Source: an uncultured Spirochaetales bacterium (GTDB taxonomy: Bacteria; Spirochaetota; Spirochaetia; Sphaerochaetales; Sphaerochaetaceae). Taken from it: a stretch of 64,000 nt of DNA. The notes under the pieces were generated by a model. The model saw only the letters and a list, made by a program, of their open reading frames with translations, did not search any database and had not been told where the DNA came from. Both the position numbers and the translations under genes were made by a program. Positions 1 to 8,527 of this stretch are shown here, piece after piece. The DNA lies in assembly GCA_944388965.1 (NCBI GenBank), contig CALXKL010000004.1, forward strand, positions 124,001 to 188,000. Reading direction: 5' to 3'. Each line of letters begins with the position of its first letter. Within the stretch, counting starts at the first letter, position 1.

Positions 1-81
1 TCGTTCCTCGGTACCGACGAGGCCGAGGCGCTGATACGCATCGACGGCGCCGAGATCAGCGCACCCGTATCGTTCGCATGA
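1..81 (+). CDS. C-terminal end of an unidentified protein (partial)
   Basis: An open frame runs in from the left edge for 26 codons and stops at TGA 79-81. The visible residues include FLGTDEAEALIRIDGAEISA and end in PVSFA. Codon use is GC-rich like the neighbouring genes, so it is probably real coding sequence. Too little is visible to assign a family. The following NUDIX gene starts 43 bp later on the same strand, apparently with its own promoter. Confidence 0.5.
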   Translation, partial: SFLGTDEAEALIRIDGAEISAPVSFA

Positions 82-124
82 CGGGTCTGCCCTTTTCCAG
101 GCCGATCCGCTATCCTTGGCAGCC

Positions 125-523
125 ATGAAGACGATCAGAGTGAGCGCCGCGGTCATACACGACCATGGAATGGTCTACGCGACACGTCGCGGCAGGGGCG
201 AGTTCAAGGGCGGCTGGGAGTTCCCCGGCGGCAAGAGGGAGGAAGGCGAGGACGGAGAACAGACGGTCGTACGCGAGATCCGGGAGGAGCTCGGTGCACT
301 GGTCGAAGTGGAGAGGCTGCTCGGGACCGTGGAATGGCAGTACCCCGCATTCCTCCTCGTGATGGACTGCTACCTGTGCCACGTGAAGGACGGCAGTCTT
401 ACCCTTGGCGAGCACGACGAGGCCAGATGGCTCTCTCTGGAGGACATAGACAGCGTCGGCTGGCTTCCTGCCGACGTCCTGGCGGTGGATCTGGTGCGCA
501 AGCACTTCGCTTGGAAGCCGTGA
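125..523 (+). CDS. NUDIX hydrolase, MutT-like (8-oxo-dGTP diphosphatase type)
   Basis: A 132-residue single-domain protein with a full NUDIX box (G-x5-E-x7-REUxEExGU): the GGK...E...REIREELGA stretch at about residues 37-60. MutT-family enzymes hydrolyse oxidised dNTPs or other nucleoside diphosphate derivatives using Mg2+ held by the REUxEE glutamates. Length and the C-terminal ARWLSLEDI element fit the MutT/CTP pyrophosphohydrolase group, but the substrate cannot be read from sequence. I chose ATG 125 over the in-frame TTG at 116. A TATCCT -10-like box at 111-116 lies 8 nt before the ATG and no Shine-Dalgarno is visible, which suggests a leaderless transcript. Confidence 0.85.
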   Translation: MKTIRVSAAVIHDHGMVYATRRGRGEFKGGWEFPGGKREEGEDGEQTVVREIREELGALVEVERLLGTVEWQYPAFLLVMDCYLCHVKDGSLTLGEHDEARWLSLEDIDSVGWLPADVLAVDLVRKHFAWKP

Positions 524-579
524 ATCGGATCCAGCTTGACATGTAATCGGGAATCTCCCTTCCGACCGGCGCAAGAGGT

Positions 580-617
580 CGAAGAGCAAAAAGAGAGGAC
601 GGCACGTGGCCGTCCTC
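580..617 (-). terminator. Rho-independent terminator of the sugar ABC importer operon
   Basis: A perfect 9-bp stem (GAGGACGGC 595-603 with GCCGTCCTC 609-617, 5-nt loop). Read on the minus strand it is followed by a TCTTTTTGCTCTT tract. It lies directly downstream of the last permease gene. Confidence 0.85.
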
Positions 618-643
618 CCGTTTGCACTGCGATGCGCCTGTCC

Positions 644-1480
644 TCAACCCTTGAGGCCGCTGGAGGCGACTCCTTCGACGAAGTACTTCTGCAATGCAAG
701 GAACACGGCTATGACGGGGATCATGGTCACCACGCTGCCCGCCATGATCAGGCCGTATTCCGACGAATACTGTCCGATGAAGCTTCTCAGTCCCAGCTGG
801 ATCGTCTTGAGCTGGTCCCTCGTCAGGTAGATGTAGGGGCCGAGGAAGTCGTTCCAGGTGTTGACGAACGTGAAGATCGTCAGCGTGGACAGGGCCGGTT
901 TGGCAAGAGGCAGCATGATCCTGGCGTAGATGCCGTACTCGGTCATGCCGTCGATCCGGGCCGCCTCGCACAGCTCGGTCGGAACACCTTCGTAGAACTG
1001 CTTCATCATGAAGACGCCGAACGCGCTGAAGGCCTGCAGGATGATGATGGCCAGATGGGTGTTGTTGAGTCCCATGCTGCGCAGCATCATGAACTGCGGG
1101 ACCATGTAGGCCTGCCATGGCACGGCTATGGTCGCGATATAGCCCAGGAAGAGGGCGTTGCGCCCCTTGAAGCGGAGCTTGGAGAACGCATAGGCCGCGA
1201 ACGAACTGGTGAACAGCTGCAGCAGCGTCACGATTATCGTGAGCTTGACTGTGTTCAGGATGTACGTCAGAAGCGGAATCTGCGTCCATATCCTGCTGTA
1301 GTTGGCCCACTCGGGCTCGGCGGGTATCCACTGGATCGGGAACGTGAACACGTCCCTGTCCTGCTTGAGCGAGGCCGAGAGCATCCACAGGAACGGCAGC
1401 AGCATGATGGCGGCCGTTATGATGAGGAAGACGTAGAGAAGCACCTTCAAGACCTTCTGGCCTGTTGATTCGATCATCAT
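644..1480 (-). CDS. Carbohydrate ABC transporter permease (MalG/UgpE type)
   Basis: A 278-residue inner-membrane permease of the binding-protein-dependent sugar importer family. Hydrophobic segments are visible from residue ~13 (VLLYVFLIITAAIMLLPFLW) to the C-terminus. The EAA cytoplasmic loop that docks the ATPase reads EAARIDGMTEYGIYARIMLP. It is the third gene of SBP-permease-permease, 13 bp after the MalF-type gene, with GGAGG before the start. The importer encodes no ATPase here, so a shared MsmK/UgpC-type ATPase elsewhere is expected, as is common for CUT1 systems. The neighbouring GH88 and heparinase-type genes suggest uronate-containing oligosaccharide import (inference). Confidence 0.93.
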   Translation of the reverse strand: MMIESTGQKVLKVLLYVFLIITAAIMLLPFLWMLSASLKQDRDVFTFPIQWIPAEPEWANYSRIWTQIPLLTYILNTVKLTIIVTLLQLFTSSFAAYAFSKLRFKGRNALFLGYIATIAVPWQAYMVPQFMMLRSMGLNNTHLAIIILQAFSAFGVFMMKQFYEGVPTELCEAARIDGMTEYGIYARIMLPLAKPALSTLTIFTFVNTWNDFLGPYIYLTRDQLKTIQLGLRSFIGQYSSEYGLIMAGSVVTMIPVIAVFLALQKYFVEGVASSGLKG

Positions 1481-1493
1481 ATGACTACCCTCC

Positions 1494-2459
1494 TCAATCC
1501 TTGTCCAGCCTGAACTGGACGATCGTCACGACGAGCACGATGGCGAACAGGACCAGGGCCTCGGCGGATGCCACGCCCAGTCTCCAGTAGCGGAACGCGC
1601 TGTTGTAGATCTCGTACACGAGGACCGTGGTCGCCTCGCTGAGCGCACCGGATCCGGCGCCGGCCAGCATGTACACGATGTCGTATACCTTGAAGCACTG
1701 GATCGTGAGCATGATCAGGATGAAGAACGTGGTGTTCTTCAGCTGCGGCAGCGTGACGTACCAGAACTTCTGCCAGGTGTTGACGCCGTCGATCGACGCG
1801 GCCTCGTACAGCTCGCTGTTGATGCCCTGCAGTCCTGCAAGGTAGATGACCATGTAGTAGCCCATGTACTTCCACACGGAGAACAGCACGATGGTGAACA
1901 TGGCCCAGTCGTTGTCGGCGATCCAGCGCGGCGGGTTCTCCACGCCGAGCCTGATCAGAATCTCGTTCACCGGTCCCATGGACGGGTTGAACAGCATGTT
2001 CCACACCGCCGTGATGGCGACCAGGGACCCGACGTACGGGAAGAACGAGACGGTCCTGAAGAAGTTCCTTCCGCGGACCTTCTGGTTGAGGACTATCGCC
2101 AGGAACAGCGAGACGACCAGCGTCAGAGGCACGGTGCCTATCGTGTAGACGAACGTGTTCTTCAGCGACGCCAGGAACATCTCGTTCGTGAAGATGTATT
2201 TGAAGTTGTCGAGACCGGCCCAGGTCATCTCCGTGTTTCCGTTCCAGTTGAGGAACGCGAGGGCGAAGGCGAACACGATCGGCACGAGCGTGAACACCGC
2301 GAAGCCGATGAAGTTCGGAGCTATGAAGGAATAGGCCACGAGATTGCGGTTGACCTCAGCCCTTCTGGCTGCCTGGGATTTCTCGATTCTTATGCTTCTG
2401 TCAATGGGAAGTCCGTTCGCGGTGAACGCGGGACCTTCCTTCTCCTTTCTGCTGAACAT
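1494..2459 (-). CDS. Carbohydrate ABC transporter permease (MalF/UgpA type)
   Basis: A 321-residue permease partner. Residues 1-35 form a polar cytoplasmic N-terminus, followed by about six membrane helices, the first near AYSFIAPNFIGFAVFTLVPI. The EAA loop reads YEAASIDGVNTWQKFWYVTL. It sits between the solute-binding protein gene and the MalG-type gene. A 69-bp gap separates it from the binding protein and contains a strong stem-loop (2479-2513). It forms the heterodimeric channel with the next gene product. Confidence 0.93.
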   Translation of the reverse strand: MFSRKEKEGPAFTANGLPIDRSIRIEKSQAARRAEVNRNLVAYSFIAPNFIGFAVFTLVPIVFAFALAFLNWNGNTEMTWAGLDNFKYIFTNEMFLASLKNTFVYTIGTVPLTLVVSLFLAIVLNQKVRGRNFFRTVSFFPYVGSLVAITAVWNMLFNPSMGPVNEILIRLGVENPPRWIADNDWAMFTIVLFSVWKYMGYYMVIYLAGLQGINSELYEAASIDGVNTWQKFWYVTLPQLKNTTFFILIMLTIQCFKVYDIVYMLAGAGSGALSEATTVLVYEIYNSAFRYWRLGVASAEALVLFAIVLVVTIVQFRLDKD

Positions 2460-2478
2460 AATGAATCCCCTGAATGCA

Positions 2479-2513
2479 GATTCAGCCGCAACTGCGATGC
2501 GTGCGGCTGAATC
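2479..2513 (-). other. Intercistronic stem-loop between binding protein and permeases
   Basis: A perfect 12-bp inverted repeat (GATTCAGCCGCA 2479-2490 with TGCGGCTGAATC 2502-2513, 11-nt loop) fills the gap after the solute-binding protein stop. It has no T-tract. It is likely a 3'-end stabilising or partial-termination structure that keeps binding-protein mRNA more abundant than permease mRNA. Confidence 0.7.
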
Positions 2514-2528
2514 CCGAGTCTGTAGCGA

Positions 2529-3812
2529 TCAGTTGGCGAGGACTTCGTCCACCCTTCTGCCCATCTCGGCAAGGCCGTCATCGACGCTCATGTTGCCGGT
2601 CATGATCTGGTCATGGTACTCGTTGAGCACGACCTCGATCTCGGCGCTCTTGTCGTGCAGCGGCATCTCGAGATAGAGCTGTGCGACGTTGAGAGCCTCC
2701 TTGGACTGCTCGTCCTGGGGGAATCCGGGAGTGGCGGCGATGATGTCGTTGATCTCGTCGTTGGACAGCGCCGGGAAGTTGCCGGTTCCGGCAAGGACCT
2801 TGGCTCCCTCCTCACCGCAGACGAACTTCACGAAATCCCATGCGGCATCCTGCTTGTCGGTGCTGGAGGGGATGGCCAGGGCGGTGATCGTTCCAAGCGT
2901 GGTGCCGGGCTCGACTCCCTCTGCATGAGGATACTTCACGATGCCCCAGTTCTCGGCGTCGTTGGCACCGGCCTTGGTCTGTGCGATCAGCGTGGCGATG
3001 AACCAGGAACCCATGTTCTCCATGGCGACGGACTCGTTGTAGAAGACGCCGCTGTAGTGGATGTTGCTGGTCTTGAGCGTTGCGTAGTCCTGCACGACGC
3101 CGTCGGCCTGCTGGGCGAGAGCCATCTCGTAGTAGGGCTTGAGGTAGCTGTAGTCGCCGCCGTCGGTGATCTGGTGCTCGCCGTCGAGGATGCCGAACAG
3201 CTGGATGGCGCTTCTCCAGGTGTGGTAGTGGGCGCCGTAGACCTTGCTCGATCCGCTTCCGCTGGTCATCTGGCGTGCAAGTGCGTCATACTCCTCGAAA
3301 GTCATGTCGTTCGTCGGATAGGGCACGCCTGCCGCGTCGAAGAGGTCCTTGTTGTAGAACACGACCCAGAAGTCGCTCCTGAAGGGCAGCTCGTAGAAGC
3401 TGTCGCCGACGGAGACCTGCTCGACGATGCCGCCATAGGCGGAGGTGTCCAGTCCATCGGCCTGGGCGAGAGGAGCCAGGTCGACCAGGAGTCCGGCCTT
3501 GACCAGGTTGTTGTAGCCGGGGATGTCCTTGACCGCGACGACGTCGAACTCGGATCCGCCACCGGACAGCTGGATCTGGAGAGCCGTCTGGTAGTCTGCG
3601 CTTCCAAGGTCGATGACCTCGACGTTCACGTTCGGGTTGGCCGCCTCATATGCATTGATGAGAGCGTCGTAGTAAGGTGTGGTGGCATAGTCCCAGATGG
3701 CCCAGGTGAGGGTCGTGGTCCCATCCGCAGAAGTGTCCTCGCTGCCGCCTGCGGCGAAGACCGATGTCATCGCCATGAGGGCGACGAGAAGAGCGACAAG
3801 TGTCTTCTTCAT
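2529..3812 (-). CDS. Extracellular sugar-binding protein (ABC family 1)
   Basis: A 427-residue periplasmic solute-binding protein. It has a KK-type signal peptide (MKKTLVALLVALMAMTSVFA) followed by AGGSED. No lipobox Cys is present, a pattern familiar from spirochaetal binding proteins. The mature part has family-1 features: TTLTWAIWDYATTPYYDALI at the start, and NYxK-type domain-switch sequences. The start is supported by AAGGAGG 7 nt upstream. It is first in the importer operon and divergent from the histidine kinase gene, sharing a 216-bp control region. Substrate is inferred from the lyase/GH88 neighbours, not from the protein. Confidence 0.92.
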   Translation of the reverse strand: MKKTLVALLVALMAMTSVFAAGGSEDTSADGTTTLTWAIWDYATTPYYDALINAYEAANPNVNVEVIDLGSADYQTALQIQLSGGGSEFDVVAVKDIPGYNNLVKAGLLVDLAPLAQADGLDTSAYGGIVEQVSVGDSFYELPFRSDFWVVFYNKDLFDAAGVPYPTNDMTFEEYDALARQMTSGSGSSKVYGAHYHTWRSAIQLFGILDGEHQITDGGDYSYLKPYYEMALAQQADGVVQDYATLKTSNIHYSGVFYNESVAMENMGSWFIATLIAQTKAGANDAENWGIVKYPHAEGVEPGTTLGTITALAIPSSTDKQDAAWDFVKFVCGEEGAKVLAGTGNFPALSNDEINDIIAATPGFPQDEQSKEALNVAQLYLEMPLHDKSAEIEVVLNEYHDQIMTGNMSVDDGLAEMGRRVDEVLAN

Positions 3813-3826
3813 GATTTACCTCCTTG

Positions 3827-3971
3827 TGTAAAATCGCGATTGATGCATTGCGTATGGTCTCACCCTAAGGCCGTTTTCCGCACAGCGACATGTAAAATCC
3901 AAGCAAGAACATTGAAAATCCTACGTTTTCCCGCACCCGGCATGCACAATCTTACGATTGCATGAAAAATC
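3827..3971. promoter_or_regulatory. Divergent control region with direct repeats
   Basis: The stretch between the binding-protein gene and the kinase gene holds two near-identical direct repeats exactly 21 bp apart (ACATGTAAAATCC 3888-3900, ACATTGAAAATCC 3909-3921). Further TGTAAAATC/TGAAAAATC copies lie at 3827-3835 and 3963-3971. Same-face spacing in direct orientation suits an AraC-type regulator such as the YesN-like product encoded downstream (inference). Confidence 0.5.
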
Positions 3972-3992
3972 ATACACAGGAGACCATTTTCC

Positions 3993-4021
3993 TTGTCCTG
4001 CGATGATGAGCGCCCGATAAT
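3993..4021 (+). promoter_or_regulatory. Promoter of the histidine kinase operon (leaderless type)
   Basis: TTGTCC (3993-3998), 17-bp spacer, GATAAT (4016-4021), then only 7 nt before ATG 4029. No Shine-Dalgarno lies in between, so transcription would begin at or next to the start codon. Confidence 0.65.
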
Positions 4022-4028
4022 GTAGGTC

Positions 4029-5765
4029 ATGAAGGTGCTGCATTCCGTCAGGACAAGGATCATCGTCATATCCCTGGCCCTGCTTCTGCTGTTCATGATC
4101 GCATACACCGTCACGATCTGGACTCTGGCGGACAGCTATGCCCTGATGAACACAAGCCAGAACAACGCCTTCTCGCTGTCGCTGGTGTCGCAGGAGATAT
4201 CCGGCAACCTCGACGACGTCAGGGCCCTGGTGACCAGGGTTGCCATAGACAACGAGCTCAAAAGCGTCCTGGCATACCAGGATGCCGACAGTCTGGACGA
4301 CTACTACGACCCGTTCGAGAACATGATCAAGGCAAACCCCGCCTACTCCGTCATCGACCGCTTCATCGTCACGGACCGCACCTGCTCGCACTTCCTGCAG
4401 ACCGGCGGTGCGCAGCTGTCGTCCGGCCGGCCCCTGAGACAGGACTACTTCCTCGAGGAGATATCCCACGTGGATGACGAGTCCGGATTCAGCGGACTCT
4501 TCTTCTCGGACCTGGCCTACAGGGACTACCAGGTGATCGGATACCTGCGCCCCATAATCGACTACAACACGGGGCTGACCATAGGCTACGTGTACGCATC
4601 GGTCAGCATCGATGCGCTGCTCAGGCCGCTGTACTCGTATCAGGAGCTCAACGACGCCGAGGTCTACGTCGCCTTCCGCGACAGGAACTACATGGTATCC
4701 GGCTCGCAGCTAGAGAACGTGACGGACAGGCCCGTCCCCGGAGAGGGAGAGACCGTCTTCTCCAACGAGACCACCAGGGTCGCAAGGCTCGACGACGGCA
4801 GGTATATGCTCTCGACGGCGGAGGACGACAACCGCCTATCGCTGGACCTCGTCTTCGCCGCGCCTTCCCTGCTGGGTACGCAGGGCGCATCCCCCGCCAT
4901 GGTTCTCGCGATCGCCATCGGCGGCGTCGTGCTGCTGATAGCGACAATACTCTCGGTCTATCTGAACAAGGCGATATACCGGCCGGTCAGGCGCCTGGCG
5001 GACCGTATCGGGAGAATACAGCACAGCGACTTCTCGCAGGACGGCTCGATAGACACTCCTGACGAGTTCGGCATCATCGGCCGCGGAATCAACAGCCTGT
5101 CCGGAGAGGTCACCGCACTGATGGACCGCCGCGTCGAGGACGAGAGGCGCAAACTCGAGCTCGAGTACCGGATGCTCCAGAGCCAGATCAACCCCCATTT
5201 CCTGTACAACACGTTCAACTCGATAAAGTGGATGGCCACGATACAGGGAGCCGACGGCATCGGGGAGATGATCACATCCCTGTCACGGCTGATGAAGAAC
5301 ATCTCGAAGCGGGAGGCGAGCCTGGTGCCTCTGTCTGAGGAGCTCGGCTTCATAGACGACTATCTGGTGATCATGAAGTACCGCTACGGCAACACGATCA
5401 GCTACTACAGGAACGTCGACGACGGTGCCATGGACGTCATGATACCCCGCTTCACGCTCCAGCCTCTGGTGGAGAACGCGATCTTCCATGGCATAGAGCC
5501 GCGCGGCACCGGGGCGATAGCGATCATCGCGAAGTCCTTTGCCGACCATGTCACGATCATGGTCGCCGACAACGGTGTAGGATTCGAGCCCGGAGGGGAG
5601 AAGAGCAAGGGCGACGGCGTGTTCAAGAACATCGGCCTTGACAACATCAGGCAGCGGCTTGAATACACGTATGCACAATCGGTCTCGTTCGACATCCGCA
5701 GCACCCCGGGCCTTGGCACGAGCTGCATAATCCGGTTAGATAGAATGCAGGAGGAGGGACGATGA
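4029..5765 (+). CDS. Sensor histidine kinase, YesM/LytS type
   Basis: A 578-residue membrane kinase. TM1 is at about 11-31, an extracytoplasmic sensor region at ~35-290, TM2 at ~295-317 (LAIAIGGVVLLIATILSVYL), then a HAMP-like linker. The His_kinase motif QINPHFLYNTFNSIKWMA is near 385-402 with the phosphorylatable His. The HATPase has LVENAIFHGIEP and DNGVGF. Such kinases pair with AraC-type response regulators to control sugar importers. The stop overlaps the regulator's start by 4 nt (ATGA). Its position between an importer and polysaccharide-degrading genes suggests it senses an extracellular saccharide or a liganded binding protein (inference). Confidence 0.93.
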   Translation: MKVLHSVRTRIIVISLALLLLFMIAYTVTIWTLADSYALMNTSQNNAFSLSLVSQEISGNLDDVRALVTRVAIDNELKSVLAYQDADSLDDYYDPFENMIKANPAYSVIDRFIVTDRTCSHFLQTGGAQLSSGRPLRQDYFLEEISHVDDESGFSGLFFSDLAYRDYQVIGYLRPIIDYNTGLTIGYVYASVSIDALLRPLYSYQELNDAEVYVAFRDRNYMVSGSQLENVTDRPVPGEGETVFSNETTRVARLDDGRYMLSTAEDDNRLSLDLVFAAPSLLGTQGASPAMVLAIAIGGVVLLIATILSVYLNKAIYRPVRRLADRIGRIQHSDFSQDGSIDTPDEFGIIGRGINSLSGEVTALMDRRVEDERRKLELEYRMLQSQINPHFLYNTFNSIKWMATIQGADGIGEMITSLSRLMKNISKREASLVPLSEELGFIDDYLVIMKYRYGNTISYYRNVDDGAMDVMIPRFTLQPLVENAIFHGIEPRGTGAIAIIAKSFADHVTIMVADNGVGFEPGGEKSKGDGVFKNIGLDNIRQRLEYTYAQSVSFDIRSTPGLGTSCIIRLDRMQEEGR

Positions 5766-7366
5766 GCTACAGCGTCGTCATCGCGGACGATGAGCCTCTG
5801 GTGCTCATAGGGCTGCAGGACATGATCGACTGGCAGAAGGAGGGCTTCGAGATCGTCGCTCAGGCGCGCAACGGTGCACAGCTTGCCCAGGAGATCGAGA
5901 AGCACAGGCCGGACCTGGTCATCACCGACATAAGAATGCCCGTCAGAAGCGGCATGGAGGTGCTGGAGCAGATCCGCCGCCAGGACGAGCGGCTCCCGCT
6001 GTTCATCTTCCTCACCAGCTACGAGGAGTTCGACCTCATAAAGAAGGCCATGTCGCTGGAGGCCGTGGACTACATCGTCAAGCTCGAGCTGGACAGGAGC
6101 CAGCTGACCGACGCACTGGACAGGGCGAAGCGCAAGATCGTCGAGATCCGCGGCAAGGGCGACGAAGGCCACGTGATGAACGAACGCCAGTTCCTCCAGG
6201 AGCGCTATTTCATGCGCCAGCTCTTCTCCATAGACACCCACGACCTGAGCGCGGAGGATGTCGGACTCGACATGGACTACGACTGGTTCACCGTCGCCTA
6301 CATCACCCTGCCCGGCATACTGTCCTCCCAGAACAGGGACAAGGACGTCAACCTCTTCTACAGCGCATACCGCCTGATCGAATCCACGGTCGGCCGCTAC
6401 ACCACGTGCTACCTCACGCAGCTGGATCTGGGCCACATCGCGGCCATCCTGCCCTTCCGCGAAAACGCCAGGGCCGGCTACCGCAGCTACATCACCTCCG
6501 GCTTCAGGGCTGCCGTGGAAGACCTGAGGAACTACTTCTCGCTGGAGGCAGAGGTATACTGCGGTCCCCTGGTCAACAGCGTCTCGCTGCTGTCGGACTC
6601 CTTCTTCAAGGCCAAGCTTCTTGCCGGCGTCAAGCAGATGAAGGGCGAGGCGATAATGTTCTTCGACCACAGCCAGAACCGCGACGCCGAGGAGATCGTC
6701 GTCACTCTGGACAGCGAAGGCTTCACCAGGGCTTTCGGAGAACTCAACGCTGAGCTGCTCAGACAGTGCACGGACAATCTGGTCGGACAGATACGCGCCA
6801 CCTCGCTGTCGCGGGTGCACGCCATGGACCTTGCCAGCAGCATACTCTACATGGCGGTCAACCTGGTTCCGGATGCACAGGCCTGCCTCGATGAGATATT
6901 CCCGAGGCAGGAGAACATGTTCTCGTACCGCCGCCTGTACCAGGCGATGAACACAGAAGACGTGATCGCCTGGCTGGAGAGGCTGTGCGACGGCTTCGTG
7001 CGCATATTCAACGAGAGGAGACAGGACTACAGGATGCAGACCATCCAGAAGGTCCAGGCATACATCCAGGAGAACGTGTCGCGGCGTCTGACGCTCGGCG
7101 GCGTGGCCTCGATCTTCGGCTACAGCCAGAACTACCTGTCCTCGCTGTTCAGCCGCTACGCGTCGACCAGCTTCGTCGACTACGTCAACAACGCCAAGAT
7201 CGAGAAGGCGAAGAAGCTTCTGGCCGACCCGAACGCCATGGTCTACGAGGTGGCGCTGCAGCTGGGATTCGAGTCGCCATTCTACTTCTCGAAGGTGTTC
7301 AAGAAGGTCACGGGCATGAGCCCGACCACATATCAGAACAACATCAGCCCAAAAGGAGACAGATGA
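5762..7366 (+). CDS. AraC-family response regulator, YesN type
   Basis: A 534-residue regulator. The receiver domain (1-~125) carries the acidic pair ADDEP and the phospho-acceptor Asp in ITDIRMP near residue 56. A long middle region (~130-420) has no family I recognise. The C-terminal AraC double HTH (~430-530) ends in ...VALQLGFESPFYFSKVFKKV. It overlaps the kinase gene by 4 nt and the GH88 gene by 4 nt, so translation is coupled through the operon. It probably activates both divergent operons through the repeats at 3888-3921. Confidence 0.92.
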   Translation: MSYSVVIADDEPLVLIGLQDMIDWQKEGFEIVAQARNGAQLAQEIEKHRPDLVITDIRMPVRSGMEVLEQIRRQDERLPLFIFLTSYEEFDLIKKAMSLEAVDYIVKLELDRSQLTDALDRAKRKIVEIRGKGDEGHVMNERQFLQERYFMRQLFSIDTHDLSAEDVGLDMDYDWFTVAYITLPGILSSQNRDKDVNLFYSAYRLIESTVGRYTTCYLTQLDLGHIAAILPFRENARAGYRSYITSGFRAAVEDLRNYFSLEAEVYCGPLVNSVSLLSDSFFKAKLLAGVKQMKGEAIMFFDHSQNRDAEEIVVTLDSEGFTRAFGELNAELLRQCTDNLVGQIRATSLSRVHAMDLASSILYMAVNLVPDAQACLDEIFPRQENMFSYRRLYQAMNTEDVIAWLERLCDGFVRIFNERRQDYRMQTIQKVQAYIQENVSRRLTLGGVASIFGYSQNYLSSLFSRYASTSFVDYVNNAKIEKAKKLLADPNAMVYEVALQLGFESPFYFSKVFKKVTGMSPTTYQNNISPKGDR

Positions 7367-8526
7367 TGAGAGAGATCACGGAACTGGAGCGCAGAAAGGC
7401 TCTGGAGAACGCAGTGGCGATCGTCAGGAGGAACCTGCCGACCTACACCTACAAGTGCCAGGACGCCAACAGCGTCGACGGCATCTACAAGCCCATCGAC
7501 AACGTCGAATGGACCACGGGCTTCTGGCCAGGAGAGCTCTGGCTGAGCTATCTGGAGACGGGGGATGAGGTGTTCGCCCATGCCGCAGGGATCTTCGTGG
7601 AGAGCTTCCGCGACAGGATCAGGAACCACGTGATGGTCGACCATCACGACATGGGCTTCCTGTACTCGCCATCCTGCGTCGCCGCCTGGATGATCACGCG
7701 CAACGCCCATGCACGCGAGGCCGCGATCATGGCCGCCGACAACCTGATCGCCCGCTTCCATGAGAAGGGGCAGTTCCTCCAGGCCTGGGGCGAGATGGGG
7801 GCGCGCGACAACTACCGCTACATCATCGACTGCCTTCTCAACCTCCCCCTGCTCTACTGGGCCAGCGACGAGACGGGCGACCCGAAGTACCGCGACATCG
7901 CACTGCGCCATACGAAGACCTGCATATCCAACTCGTTCAGGGAGGACTGGTCGAGCTACCACACCTTCTTCATGGACCCCGAGACGGGAGCGCCGGTGAG
8001 GGGCGAGACATGCCAGGGCTACAAGGCCGACTCCTCATGGGCCCGCGGCCAGGCATGGGGCGTGTACGGACTTGCACTTGCCTACAGACACACCGGCGAG
8101 GAGAAGTACCTGGAGATGTTCGAACACGTGTCGAAGTACTTCATGGACAAGCTTCCCGAGGACATGATCCCCTACTGGGACCTCATATTCACGAGCGGAG
8201 ACGAGCCGCGCGACTCCTCGTCATCCGCCATCGTCGCATGCGGCTTCCTCGAGGCGGCCTCGTCCTACGAGAAGCTCGGACAGTACGAGAAGGCCCGCCA
8301 TTACAGAGGACTTGCCAAGCAGCTGATGAAGGCCCTCTACGACACCTGCATGGTCTCGCCTGAAGAAGAGGGCGTGAACGGACTTCTCAAACACGGTACA
8401 TACAGCAAGAAGAGCCCGTACAACACATGCACCCCCGCAGGCGTCGACGAATGCGTCAGCTGGGGCGACTACTACTGGATGGAGGCCCTCATGAGGCTCG
8501 AGGGCACATGGAAGAGCTGGTGGTGA
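7363..8526 (+). CDS. Unsaturated glucuronyl hydrolase, GH88 family
   Basis: A 387-residue cytoplasmic protein (no signal peptide) of the GH88 alpha6/alpha6-barrel family. These enzymes remove the 4,5-unsaturated uronic acid that polysaccharide lyases leave at the non-reducing end. Family landmarks are WTTGFWPGELWLSYLETGD near 45-65, HHDMGFLYSP near 94-103 and IIDCLLNLPLLYW near 154-166. The last two contain the two conserved Asp residues of the active site. The start is ATG 7363 or 7366. ATG 7363 overlaps the regulator stop, and AAAGGAG lies upstream. It is paired with a heparinase II/III-like lyase starting 2 nt after its stop, which supports glycosaminoglycan-type substrates. Confidence 0.92.
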   Translation: MMREITELERRKALENAVAIVRRNLPTYTYKCQDANSVDGIYKPIDNVEWTTGFWPGELWLSYLETGDEVFAHAAGIFVESFRDRIRNHVMVDHHDMGFLYSPSCVAAWMITRNAHAREAAIMAADNLIARFHEKGQFLQAWGEMGARDNYRYIIDCLLNLPLLYWASDETGDPKYRDIALRHTKTCISNSFREDWSSYHTFFMDPETGAPVRGETCQGYKADSSWARGQAWGVYGLALAYRHTGEEKYLEMFEHVSKYFMDKLPEDMIPYWDLIFTSGDEPRDSSSSAIVACGFLEAASSYEKLGQYEKARHYRGLAKQLMKALYDTCMVSPEEEGVNGLLKHGTYSKKSPYNTCTPAGVDECVSWGDYYWMEALMRLEGTWKSWW

Positions 8527-8527
8527 G

